Source: Phycisphaera sp. TMED9 (GTDB lineage: Bacteria > Planctomycetota > Phycisphaerae > Phycisphaerales > SM1A02). From it: a stretch of DNA of 42,026 nucleotides. A program made the translations under genes and the position numbers. Shown in pieces: positions 17,877-25,601 of this stretch. Location: contig NHBO02000053.1 in assembly GCA_002167845.2 (NCBI GenBank), forward strand, positions 19,582 through 61,607. The letters run 5' to 3'. Below the pieces are notes generated by a model. It was not told the origin of the DNA and made no database searches. It saw nothing but the letters and a program-made list of their open reading frames with translations. Every line of letters starts with the position of its first letter. Positions within the stretch are counted from its first letter, which is position 1.

Positions 17877-19031
17877 ATGCGTTCGATGCTCGGACCGACC
17901 CTCTTCTCGCTGCCCTTCGGCTTTCTGATCGCGATGCCCCTCACGGCCCTGCTGGTTCGGGTGGGTCGCCGTGCCGGCGCCCTTGATTCGGGGGGTACCG
18001 CGGGCCATCGCAAGGACCTTCGGCCGATTCCCAACATCGGGGGGATCGCGGTCGCGATCGCCACTCTCGGTCCGTTGCTGGCCGGCCTGCTCACCTTGAC
18101 CTTCGCTCCGTCGCTTCTCGAGTCGATCGATCTCGGCGGTGCTTCCATCGGAACGTTCGCGGATCGGTTGGGATCGGAACGCACGGCCTGGTGGACGATC
18201 CTCCTCGGTGGTCTGGTCATGCACGCAGTGGGGGTCTACGACGATCGCCGGGCATTGGGCCCGTTCACCAAGTTCGTGGCGCAGCTCGTCGTCGCGACGG
18301 TCGTGGTGGTGGTCGGTGAGCTTCGCCTCTTCACGGCGCTCGATCTGTTCGGTGGGGCCGGCATCGCCTTGTCCGCGACCCTGACGGTCGCCTGGATCGT
18401 GGTGATCTGCAATGCGATCAACTTCCTCGACAACATGGACGGTCTGGCCGGCGGAGTCGCCGCGGTCGCGGCCGCGATCTTCATGGCCGCGACCATCATC
18501 AACGGCCAGTGGTTCACGGCCGGAGCCTTCGGATTGCTCTGCGGCGGGTTGATGGGCTTCCTGGTCTTCAACGTGCCGCCCGCCCGAATCTTCCTCGGTG
18601 ACGGAGGGTCTCTGGTGGTCGGTTGGTTGCTGGCGACGCTCACGATCCGAACCACGTTCGTCGACACCGCCGATCCGGATTTCGCACTGGGGAGTGCCTG
18701 GTACGGCGTGTTGATGCCCGTCGTGGTGCTGGCGATTCCGATCTACGACCTGGTCTCGGTCAGCCTGATCAGGATTCGCCAGGGCCGTAGCCCGCTGGTG
18801 GGTGATCAGCAGCACCTGTCGCATCGACTGGTCGGTCTCGGACTCTCGAAGCGTTCCGCGGTGCTGGTCATCTGGGCCCTTTCGGCGGCAACCGGCATCG
18901 GTGGCATCGTTCTGGGCAGCGTCGAACCCTGGCAGGCCGTGATGATCGGCGCGCAGACCGCATCCATCCTGCTCGTGCTCGGGCTGCTGGAGGCCGGCGC
19001 CCGTCGCCGAGGTGGTGGAGGTCGCGATTGA
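17877..19031 (+). CDS. Polyprenyl-phosphate sugar-1-phosphate transferase (WecA/TagO/MraY family)
   Basis: Multispanning membrane enzyme that transfers a UDP-sugar phosphate to undecaprenyl phosphate, the first step of O-antigen or other surface glycan assembly. It has 384 residues from the ATG at 17877, which has GAGG about eight bases upstream; an in-frame GTG at 17868 is an alternative. The catalytic Asp pair is VYDDR (DD 122-123). The second motif NAINFLDNMDGLAGG is at 179-193, RIFLGDGGS at 237-245, and the His-containing cytoplasmic loop DQQHLSHRL at 310-318. About ten or eleven hydrophobic helices are visible. HRKDLRPIPNIGG near the N-terminus supports a WecA/TagO-type enzyme rather than MraY. 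Its stop overlaps the next start by one base (TGATG). Confidence 0.9.
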   Translation: MRSMLGPTLFSLPFGFLIAMPLTALLVRVGRRAGALDSGGTAGHRKDLRPIPNIGGIAVAIATLGPLLAGLLTLTFAPSLLESIDLGGASIGTFADRLGSERTAWWTILLGGLVMHAVGVYDDRRALGPFTKFVAQLVVATVVVVVGELRLFTALDLFGGAGIALSATLTVAWIVVICNAINFLDNMDGLAGGVAAVAAAIFMAATIINGQWFTAGAFGLLCGGLMGFLVFNVPPARIFLGDGGSLVVGWLLATLTIRTTFVDTADPDFALGSAWYGVLMPVVVLAIPIYDLVSVSLIRIRQGRSPLVGDQQHLSHRLVGLGLSKRSAVLVIWALSAATGIGGIVLGSVEPWQAVMIGAQTASILLVLGLLEAGARRRGGGGRD

Positions 19032-21286
19032 TGGCGGCGCCGAGGTCCGATCGTTCGATCGAGATCGACAAGGCCGTGGAACCGGCGGCTTCCGCGGACA
19101 CCGATCTGCGACTCGGGTTCCTTCTCACGGCCGTGGTGCTTCTCCGGCTCCTGCTTCCAATCGCGCCGGATCGAATCTTCGATGTCGATCCGGGGCAGGT
19201 CTCCGGGCCGATGTCGGCGATCGGGCCGACCGGATCCACGCTTCTTGATGTGCTGTTGATCGGGCTTTCGGCGATCACTTTCTGGTCGGTGGGAAGACGT
19301 CGTGGGCTCGACTTCAAACTCGTGCTTCTGCTCTGTCTTCCGCTCCCGGTTCTGGTCTGGAATTCTTCGGGCGATCTTCTGCAGACCTGGCGGGCGATCG
19401 ACTGGTTCGCGGCGGCGACCACGGGTGTGGCGCTCGCTCATCTGGTCGCTGATCGGCGAGTGCGGGTGGTGGTGTTGGCCATGCTGCTCGGCGGCATCGT
19501 GGTGATGGCCTGTCGGGGTGTGCATCAGGTCGTCGTCGAACATGCCGACACGGTCGCATTCTTCGATGCCAATCGCGCCGACATTCTGGCCACACGAGGA
19601 TGGCTCGAGGAGTCGCCTGCGGCACTGGCGTTCGAACGTCGGCTGCGTCAGCCCGAAGCGACCGGATGGATCGGGTTTTCAAACATCTTCAGCGGCTTCG
19701 CGGCAGCCGGATGCATCGGGCTGGTCGGCGCCCTTGTGGTGTCGAGGCGGCGAGGGCATGAGGCCGGTGGTCCCGTGCTGCTGGGACTCGCGGCGGTCAT
19801 GTTGGCCGTGCTGGTCGGTGTGAACGGTTCGAAAGGTGCGATCGCGGCGGGAACCCTCGGCTTGATCGCCGTGCTGGTCCTCTTCGGTCCTTTCGGGTCG
19901 AGATTTCGAGCTCGGCCCGGCCCGGTCATCGTGGCCGCGGGGGTCGTCGCCTTTCTCGCGATTCTCCTTCGCGGCCTGCTCCCGGAGGCGTTTCTCGGTG
20001 ATCGGAGTCTCCTGTTCCGGTGGCATTATCTTCAGGGTGCGTGGGGGATGTTCACGTCTTCGCCGCTGGTGGGTGTGGGCCCCGACGGGTTCCAGGACGC
20101 CTACCTTCAATTCAAACCAGTTCGCAGTCCCGAGGATGTCGCCAGTGCGCATTCCATGACGGTGGACTGGTTGGCGTCGATCGGCGTGGTGGCGATCGCG
20201 TGGATCATGGCGGCGGTTCGCCTGGTTCTTCCGTCAGCGGAGTCGCCCGCGGAAGATGACGCGTCGACCTCGAGCGGATTCCGCTGGACAGGTCGTCGGC
20301 GGGTCGCGGTCGTCATGGTCGGCCTGGGAATCTTCGCCATTCAATGCTTCGTCGAGTCGCCACTCGAAGTCGATGGGGTGCTGCTTCGCATCGGCGCGGT
20401 CGCGATGGGAATCTTCGTCGCGGCGGTCGTGATCGGACTGTTGGCGGATGTTCCTGAGTCGTTGGTCCGAGCGGTCGCCGTCGCGGCGGCGGCGGTGATC
20501 GCGGCGCAGGCCCAGATCGAGATGCTCTTCTGGCAGAGCGGCTCCGTGGCATTCTGCTGGGCCTTTCTGGCCGTGGCCGGCGGCGCCGGTCCGATCGATG
20601 GGCGTCCGACGTCGAATTCGAAATCTCCGATCCGGGTGCCGATCGTCACGACGTGCTTCGTGGGGTTGGCGATCGGGTCGGCGGTCGTCGCGGTGCGGAT
20701 GGGATTCTCCGAGGCACAGGCGGGCCGAAGCGTGGTCGGTCTGCATCGCATGCTCGATGATGATCGCCCCGCACCTTCCGCGTCGGACCGTCGAATCGCG
20801 GCCTTGGCCCTCTCCGCGGGAGTGGTGGAAGACGGTCGCTGGAACGACGAGCGGCGGGTCCGGGGAGCGATCGAGCAGTTCATGGCCGCCGGCGAACCCG
20901 AGGACGTCGCCGAAGCGCTGAGAATCGCCGACGCATGGTTCGCGGCCCGGCCAGGTCCGGCCTCCAGCGCCGTGCGGGCTTCGGTCCTTCAGGTCGTCGC
21001 GAACGCATCGGTTGAATCCGAAGCCGACCAGCGGGCCCTGGCCGCCATCGACGACGCGATCGAATTCGATCCTCGTGATCCCATCTGGCGAGTGGTCCGC
21101 GCAGAACGACTGGTCGATCTCGATCGATGCGAAGAGGCGATGCTCGCCGTCGCATCGTCGAGAACCCTCGATGCGCAACGGGAACTTGATCCACTGGTTC
21201 GACTCGGGCCCATCGAACTCGAACGACTGGATGCGCTCGAACTCGAATGCCGCGACGGGGCATCGGGATCCGTCAAAGTGGATTGA
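19031..21286 (+). CDS. O-antigen ligase/polymerase-like membrane protein with C-terminal helical domain
   Basis: Membrane protein of 751 residues in the Wzy_C/WaaL superfamily, which joins or polymerises lipid-linked glycans on the periplasmic side. The ATG at 19031 shares one base with the preceding stop codon; an in-frame TTG at 19028 is unlikely. Ten or more hydrophobic segments precede the Wzy_C hallmark (about 19990-20180): an Arg-containing FRWHYLQGAWGMF, then SPLVGVGPDGFQDAYLQF and AHSMTVDWLASIG. More helices follow, and roughly the last 170 residues (from about 20770) are soluble, Ala/Arg/Glu-rich and helical with TPR-like spacing. Coupling to the transferase gene suggests one surface-glycan unit. 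Ligase and polymerase cannot be told apart here. Confidence 0.82.
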   Translation: MAAPRSDRSIEIDKAVEPAASADTDLRLGFLLTAVVLLRLLLPIAPDRIFDVDPGQVSGPMSAIGPTGSTLLDVLLIGLSAITFWSVGRRRGLDFKLVLLLCLPLPVLVWNSSGDLLQTWRAIDWFAAATTGVALAHLVADRRVRVVVLAMLLGGIVVMACRGVHQVVVEHADTVAFFDANRADILATRGWLEESPAALAFERRLRQPEATGWIGFSNIFSGFAAAGCIGLVGALVVSRRRGHEAGGPVLLGLAAVMLAVLVGVNGSKGAIAAGTLGLIAVLVLFGPFGSRFRARPGPVIVAAGVVAFLAILLRGLLPEAFLGDRSLLFRWHYLQGAWGMFTSSPLVGVGPDGFQDAYLQFKPVRSPEDVASAHSMTVDWLASIGVVAIAWIMAAVRLVLPSAESPAEDDASTSSGFRWTGRRRVAVVMVGLGIFAIQCFVESPLEVDGVLLRIGAVAMGIFVAAVVIGLLADVPESLVRAVAVAAAAVIAAQAQIEMLFWQSGSVAFCWAFLAVAGGAGPIDGRPTSNSKSPIRVPIVTTCFVGLAIGSAVVAVRMGFSEAQAGRSVVGLHRMLDDDRPAPSASDRRIAALALSAGVVEDGRWNDERRVRGAIEQFMAAGEPEDVAEALRIADAWFAARPGPASSAVRASVLQVVANASVESEADQRALAAIDDAIEFDPRDPIWRVVRAERLVDLDRCEEAMLAVASSRTLDAQRELDPLVRLGPIELERLDALELECRDGASGSVKVD

Positions 21287-21328
21287 AGAAGAAACGATCG
21301 CCGGCGGCCTGCCCCCTCGGGCGCTCGC

Positions 21329-21652
21329 TCACTCGGAGGCGGGAAGCAGGATCTCGCCGATGGTTCTCGTGAACGTCACTCCGCGGCTCGGCGGGAATCG
21401 ATCGGCGCCCTCGTCCCGCAGTCCGGGCGCGTGGTGTTGGAGATATCGATCGAACGCCGCTCGATCCGGGAAGCGATATCGAACCGTGATGGTCTTCTCG
21501 TCTTCCTCCGGTTCGGTCCAGTGCACGACTTCGGCTCGATCGCCGCCGCCGGCCAGCACCGCCTGCATGTGACCGTATCGGAGCCAGTGCACGAATTCCT
21601 CCGCGACCTCGAGGTCCTCGAACCGGGCGGTGATGGTGTAGGCGATCGGCAT
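21329..21652 (-). CDS. DUF4286-like small protein
   Basis: A 107-residue soluble protein with alternating strands and helices typical of a ferredoxin-like dimeric alpha-beta barrel fold. It opens MPIAYTITARFED and contains FVHWLRYGHMQAVL, resembling the WLxWLxxGHxxxVL segment of DUF4286 proteins. ITVRYRFPDRAAFDRYLQHHAPGLRDEG is also typical. The biochemical role of that family is unknown to me. It starts at the ATG at 21652, 90 bases downstream of dsbD on the same strand, and converges on the ligase gene. Confidence 0.72.
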   Translation of the reverse strand: MPIAYTITARFEDLEVAEEFVHWLRYGHMQAVLAGGGDRAEVVHWTEPEEDEKTITVRYRFPDRAAFDRYLQHHAPGLRDEGADRFPPSRGVTFTRTIGEILLPASE

Positions 21653-21742
21653 GTCGTCATTTCACCATCAAGTCCACCGAGTCAGGGCATGAACGACCGT
21701 TCATCAACAATCGGGTGCCGCACAGGGACTCGTGGACGCCAT

Positions 21743-23713
21743 TCAGGGGCCGCTGCCGTCGGCCTCCGCGATCGCATCGAGGACCTGGCTCGGGGTGTAG
21801 GCGTCACTCTTGAAGATCTCTTCGCCGTTCCGGTCATAGACCACCAGCAACGGGATCGTTCGCCGGGCGGCTTCCAGAAGTCTGGCCTGACCGTCTGGAT
21901 TTTCGCCGGTGAGATCGATCTTCATCGGGACGACGTCGGGGCGCTTGAGTTGTGCGACCACGTCCTCGTCGGCCAGCACCGTCGCTTCGAGCGTCTTGCA
22001 GTTCAAGCACCATTCGGCGGTGAAGTCGAGCACGATCACCTTGTCTTCCGCGACGGCGTCGGCGAATCGCGCGGGCGTGTAGTAGACCCAGTCGATCGGG
22101 CCCTTGGCGGTCATGGTGAGTCCGATCAGCACGGAAAGCGTGGTGATGAACCCGCCGACGAGGGTGAAGATGATCCGGGGTGCCACCTTCTTCGTGAGCC
22201 GGTAGGTCTGGACCAGCAGCCACAGTCCGGCGGCGGTTCCGGCCGCCGCGACGAACCACCAGTAGACGAGCGACGGCGGTTCGTTGGGTTGGATGGTGAG
22301 TCCGGCCATGCCGCTGCCGATGAAGTAGATCCCGGCGGCGAGCAGCAGGAGTCCCATCACCTGCTTGACGACCTCGCTGGCCGCGCCGGTCTTCGGCATG
22401 TTCTGAACCAACTTGGGGAAGGCGCTCAGGATCAGGTACGGCACCGCCATTCCGGTTCCGATCGACGCGAAGACGATCAGCACGGTTCCGGGTGACTGGG
22501 TGGTCGCCCAGGCCGCGGCCGCGCCCATGAGCGGTGCGGTGCAGGGCGTCGAGAGGACGGCGGTCATGATGCCGAAGAGGAAGGATCCGCTCAGCGTGTC
22601 GTGTCGGGTCTGGACCGCATAGAAGCGGTTCGGAAGGTTGATGGTGAAGAAGCCCGCCATCCCGACCGCCATCACCGCGATGATCACGCCGACGCTGATC
22701 GTGAAGATCGGATACTGGAAGAGCTGGCTGATCGACTGGAAACTCTTCACCCCGGCGATCAGGCCGCCGAGGACCATCCAGAAGAAGACCACGCCCACCG
22801 ACATCGAGAAGCCGAGTGCGAAGCAGCGACGCCGATTGTCCGCGACGGCACTGAGTCCCATGATCTTCAGGGGGATCACCGGAAGCACGCAGGGGGTGAA
22901 GTTCAGAAAGAGCCCGCCGATCGCGGCGACCAGCAGGAGAAGAAGAAACCCGCCGCCGCCGGCGACATCGACGGTGAAGGCGAATCCGAAAACGTCGAAT
23001 TCAATGACCTCGGGGGCGGTCTCGCCGCCGCGAATCTTCGCGAAGACCGTCGGGTCGAAGGCGTCGAAGACGGCATCCTCTTCGTTGCTGGTTCCGCTTC
23101 CGCCGGTCGCGACGACCTCCAGCGAACTGGTCACCACCATGTCGACGGGCGCCATGCAGAGCTGATCGTCACAGGTCTGGAAGGTGAGGTTCAGAGAAAC
23201 GTCGTAGGTGCCGACGGCGGCGGACGGATCGACGGTCAGCGGAACCAGGATGGCGACCCGGCCTTCGAAGACGCCGTAATCCTTCGGGCCATCGCCCAGG
23301 TCCGCGGTCGCACCGTGGATCTCCGGCCAGGTGGCGAACCCGGTATGAAGCGTGAAGGGGGTGACGGCGTCGGCGGGGACCGCGATCTCGGTCCGAATGG
23401 CGCCGTCGAATTCCGCGAACCCGCCGCCGATGGGTCCGGGTCCCGGCCAGAGATGCCAACCAGCGTCGATGTCGAGCACCACGGCCACGACCACGTCGCT
23501 CCCGGGCGTCACCGCCGTCTTGGAGAGCAGGATCCCGGGGGTCACTCGATCTCTGGAATCATTGAATTCGGACTCTTCGCCACCGTCGAATCCGAAGTCG
23601 AATTGAGCCTCCGCCCGCTGGCTGATCACCAGCACGGGCAGGATCAAGAGGAGGGGGAGGGCATTCCAGAAGGAGCGATGGGTGGGGATCGAAGTCTTCA
23701 TGTCGTCACTCAT
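21743..23713 (-). CDS. dsbD: Thiol:disulfide interchange protein DsbD (three-domain)
   Basis: Inner-membrane protein that moves electrons from cytoplasmic thioredoxin to periplasmic thiol oxidoreductases and cytochrome-c maturation factors. It has 656 residues, longer than E. coli DsbD. The signal peptide ends near AEA/QF at residue 36. The N-terminal periplasmic domain carries the Cys pair C181/C186 (TCDDQLC). The eight-helix membrane domain has the redox cysteines C275 (FTPCVLP) and C391 (STPCTAP). The C-terminal thioredoxin-like domain has the active site CLNC at 569-572 (AEWCLNCK). All three redox pairs are intact. ATG codons at 23713 and 23701 are both possible starts. Confidence 0.95.
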   Translation of the reverse strand: MSDDMKTSIPTHRSFWNALPLLLILPVLVISQRAEAQFDFGFDGGEESEFNDSRDRVTPGILLSKTAVTPGSDVVVAVVLDIDAGWHLWPGPGPIGGGFAEFDGAIRTEIAVPADAVTPFTLHTGFATWPEIHGATADLGDGPKDYGVFEGRVAILVPLTVDPSAAVGTYDVSLNLTFQTCDDQLCMAPVDMVVTSSLEVVATGGSGTSNEEDAVFDAFDPTVFAKIRGGETAPEVIEFDVFGFAFTVDVAGGGGFLLLLLVAAIGGLFLNFTPCVLPVIPLKIMGLSAVADNRRRCFALGFSMSVGVVFFWMVLGGLIAGVKSFQSISQLFQYPIFTISVGVIIAVMAVGMAGFFTINLPNRFYAVQTRHDTLSGSFLFGIMTAVLSTPCTAPLMGAAAAWATTQSPGTVLIVFASIGTGMAVPYLILSAFPKLVQNMPKTGAASEVVKQVMGLLLLAAGIYFIGSGMAGLTIQPNEPPSLVYWWFVAAAGTAAGLWLLVQTYRLTKKVAPRIIFTLVGGFITTLSVLIGLTMTAKGPIDWVYYTPARFADAVAEDKVIVLDFTAEWCLNCKTLEATVLADEDVVAQLKRPDVVPMKIDLTGENPDGQARLLEAARRTIPLLVVYDRNGEEIFKSDAYTPSQVLDAIAEADGSGP

Positions 23714-23980
23714 GGTAGTTCCGAGGCCGCCTGGGGAGGGGTGTTCGAGCAGTCCGGGCCGCGAAATCGGGTCTGGTGGGCGACCTCCCGATAATCGACG
23801 CTGAAGCCGCCGGATGCCGCGAATGGCCGAGCGAATCGACCTTCTCGGGGATTCTCATGCCGTCTCGTCTCAAGCCCGATCGGACCGCCTGCCGATGATC
23901 AAATGGTCGAGGTGCGGTTGATCTGGATCGGCAGGAGGCCGAATTCAGATTCTCAGCCCCTCGCCGGAGAAGTCCAAGCC

Positions 23981-25036
23981 ATGTCCGATGCCGAGATGCT
24001 CGATCAGAAGGAAGTCGACGCGTTGCTCGACGCAGTCGAATCCGGCAATTTGAAGGATGATCAGCCCCCGGCGCGGATCTTCTCTCGATTCCGACGAGAT
24101 CACGAGAAGGTCGAGATCCGGGTCTATGACTTCAAGCGACCGGAGCGCATCGGCAAGGACCAGATGCGGACGCTTCGGACGCTGCACGAGGCCTTCGCTC
24201 GAGGATTCGGTGCTCAGATGTCCGGGTTCCTGCGGTCGATCGTCGAAGTCCGGGTCGCCAGTGCCGAGCAGATGACCTACGCCGAGTTCATCGGCAGTCT
24301 TCCCAATCCAACCTGTTTCACGCTGCTGGACTGCCCGCCGCTCGGTGGTCAGATCTGCATGGAGATCAGTCCGCTCGTGGTCTATCCGCTGGTGGAGCGA
24401 CTCCTGGGCGGGACCAATCAGAACCTCATGATTCCTCAGCGGCCGTTGACGGGAATCGAAACCCGGCTGATGCGACGCGTGCTGGATCTGGGGATGAATG
24501 CGCTCACCGAGGCCTGGTCCGGCGTCCGTGAGATCGACTTCAGCGTCGCGGCGATGGAATCCAATCCCCAGCTCGTGGAGATCGTTCCGCCCAACGAAGT
24601 GGTCGTGATGATCGGTTTCGAGATTCGGCTGGGAAGTCGGGTGGGGGATGGGGTCGGCACGATGAGCCTCTGTATTCCCTACAACGTCATCGAGCCGGTC
24701 ATGGACGATCTGAGCACCGAGAACTGGTTCGTGGCCGGGGATGGTCGAGCTCGAGAGGCCGAAGAGGCCATCGTCTCCAAACTCCACGACTCGACCGTTC
24801 AGATCGAAGCGACCTTGGCGGAAACTTCGATCACGCTCTCGGATCTCGGCCGGCTTGAAGTCGGCGATCTGCTCACCACCGATCGGCGGGCGGATCAGCC
24901 CGTCCAGGTCAGCGTGGCGGGGAAACCGAAGTTCGAGGCGACTCTGGGGCAGCACCGCGGAATGCGGGCCTTGCGGATCGTCGATCCCGCGAAAGTCGGA
25001 AATTCCGAGATTCCGACCCCCGAAACCGGGTCATAA
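23981..25036 (+). CDS. fliM: Flagellar motor switch protein FliM (isolated gene)
   Basis: C-ring protein that binds phospho-CheY and sets the direction of flagellar rotation. It has 351 residues from the ATG at 23981, with CCGGAGA about ten bases upstream; the frame is open from 23903. The N-terminus has the CheY-binding segment LDQKEVDALLDAV, close to the family consensus SQxEIDALL. The middle domain has MTYAEFIGSLPNPTCF and the dimer-forming core ending LGGTNQ. The C-terminal SpoA/FliN-like domain has LEVGDLLTTDRRADQPVQVSVAGKPKF. No other flagellar or chemotaxis gene is in the window, so the rest of the motor must be encoded elsewhere. Confidence 0.94.
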   Translation: MSDAEMLDQKEVDALLDAVESGNLKDDQPPARIFSRFRRDHEKVEIRVYDFKRPERIGKDQMRTLRTLHEAFARGFGAQMSGFLRSIVEVRVASAEQMTYAEFIGSLPNPTCFTLLDCPPLGGQICMEISPLVVYPLVERLLGGTNQNLMIPQRPLTGIETRLMRRVLDLGMNALTEAWSGVREIDFSVAAMESNPQLVEIVPPNEVVVMIGFEIRLGSRVGDGVGTMSLCIPYNVIEPVMDDLSTENWFVAGDGRAREAEEAIVSKLHDSTVQIEATLAETSITLSDLGRLEVGDLLTTDRRADQPVQVSVAGKPKFEATLGQHRGMRALRIVDPAKVGNSEIPTPETGS

Positions 25037-25601
25037 CCCCCGGATTGTCCTGAAACCGCGTCCATGATGACCGGGGGCCGGGTATCCTCCCCGATCGGCC
25101 TCGCGTTATCGAGGTCGTGATCCCGTCCGTCGTCCGACGCCGGGTAAGGATGATTCACCGATGCTCGTAAACGCTACTGAAATGAGCGCATCGGACCGAC
25201 CCTGCCTCGGGATTCGAGGGTGAGCCAGTCTTTCGGCCATCCCGTTCCCCGTTCCGCAGTCGTCGGCGCACGATCGAACCGGAGTCACCGGTCCATCGTG
25301 GAGGTTCCGATTCTTGACGCTTCGGCGTCGCTGATCGGTCCTGAGTCATCCTTTGCTTCGCTGGAGATCGTCCCAATGAGGTGACGGTCTTTCACAGGAC
25401 GGCATCCGATCGCTCGCGATCGGCTCGACGGGCCACGCTCCCCTTGATTGGGACGCGTGGCTCGCTTCGTGTGACTGGGGCACGGCCGACGTTCGCGGCG
25501 CCGGTGGGTCAGCCACGGGGGCTGGCGATGATGCAACCCGATAGACAGACCATTTCGACAACTCATTCGACAACTCATTCGACAACTCAAAGGAGCGGCG
25601 G
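25037..25601 (+). promoter_or_regulatory. 565-base non-coding leader rich in hairpins upstream of nusA
   Basis: No convincing gene in either strand. Perfect or near-perfect stems seen by eye are: CCTCG/CGAGG at 25099-25114 with an outer GATC/GATC; CCGATGC/GCATCGG at 25158-25194; CCTCG/CGAGG at 25205-25219; CACGAT/ATCGTG enclosing ACCGG/CCGGT at 25269-25300; GACGC-TTCG-GCGTC at 25316-25329; CCGATCG-CTCG-CGATCGG at 25406-25423; GCCACGC/GCGTGGC enclosing TCCC/GGGA at 25432-25461. The series suggests a structured nusA leader or a separate small RNA. It does not match a riboswitch, RNase P RNA, tmRNA or SRP RNA that I could recognise. A possible fliM terminator stem CCCCCGG/CCGGGGG (25037-25077) has a 27-base loop and is weak. 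Confidence 0.5.
25553..25588 (+). repeat. Three tandem 12-bp repeats immediately before the nusA ribosome site
   Basis: Three head-to-tail copies of (T/A)TTCGACAACTC at 25553-25564, 25565-25576 and 25577-25588, differing only at the first base of copy 1. They end right at the AAAGGAG ribosome site (25588-25594) and are AT-richer than the surroundings. Such unstructured repeats could act as a ribosome standby or protein-binding site; this is inference. Confidence 0.8.

Noticed and set aside
17156-18220. Upstream extension of the lpxI frame to 18220
   Set aside because: It overlaps the LOG-family gene and the transferase in other frames and has low-complexity Arg/Pro sequence; LpxI starts at 17155.
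21689-21704. ATGAAC-GACC-GTTCAT inverted repeat between dsbD and the DUF4286-like gene
   Set aside because: A single short palindrome with no second copy; not enough for an operator or terminator call.
23787-23794. CCCGATAA, similar to a flagellar sigma-28 minus-10 box, upstream of fliM
   Set aside because: No TAAA-type minus-35 element at the right spacing (15 bases); the nearest GAAA is 20 bases away.
25037-25077. Terminator for fliM
   Set aside because: The CCCCCGG/CCGGGGG stem has a 27-base loop and no T-run; kept only as a weak note in the leader entry.
25205-25219. CCTCG-GGATT-CGAGG resembling a tRNA T-arm
   Set aside because: The loop has five bases rather than seven, and no acceptor or anticodon stem surrounds it.
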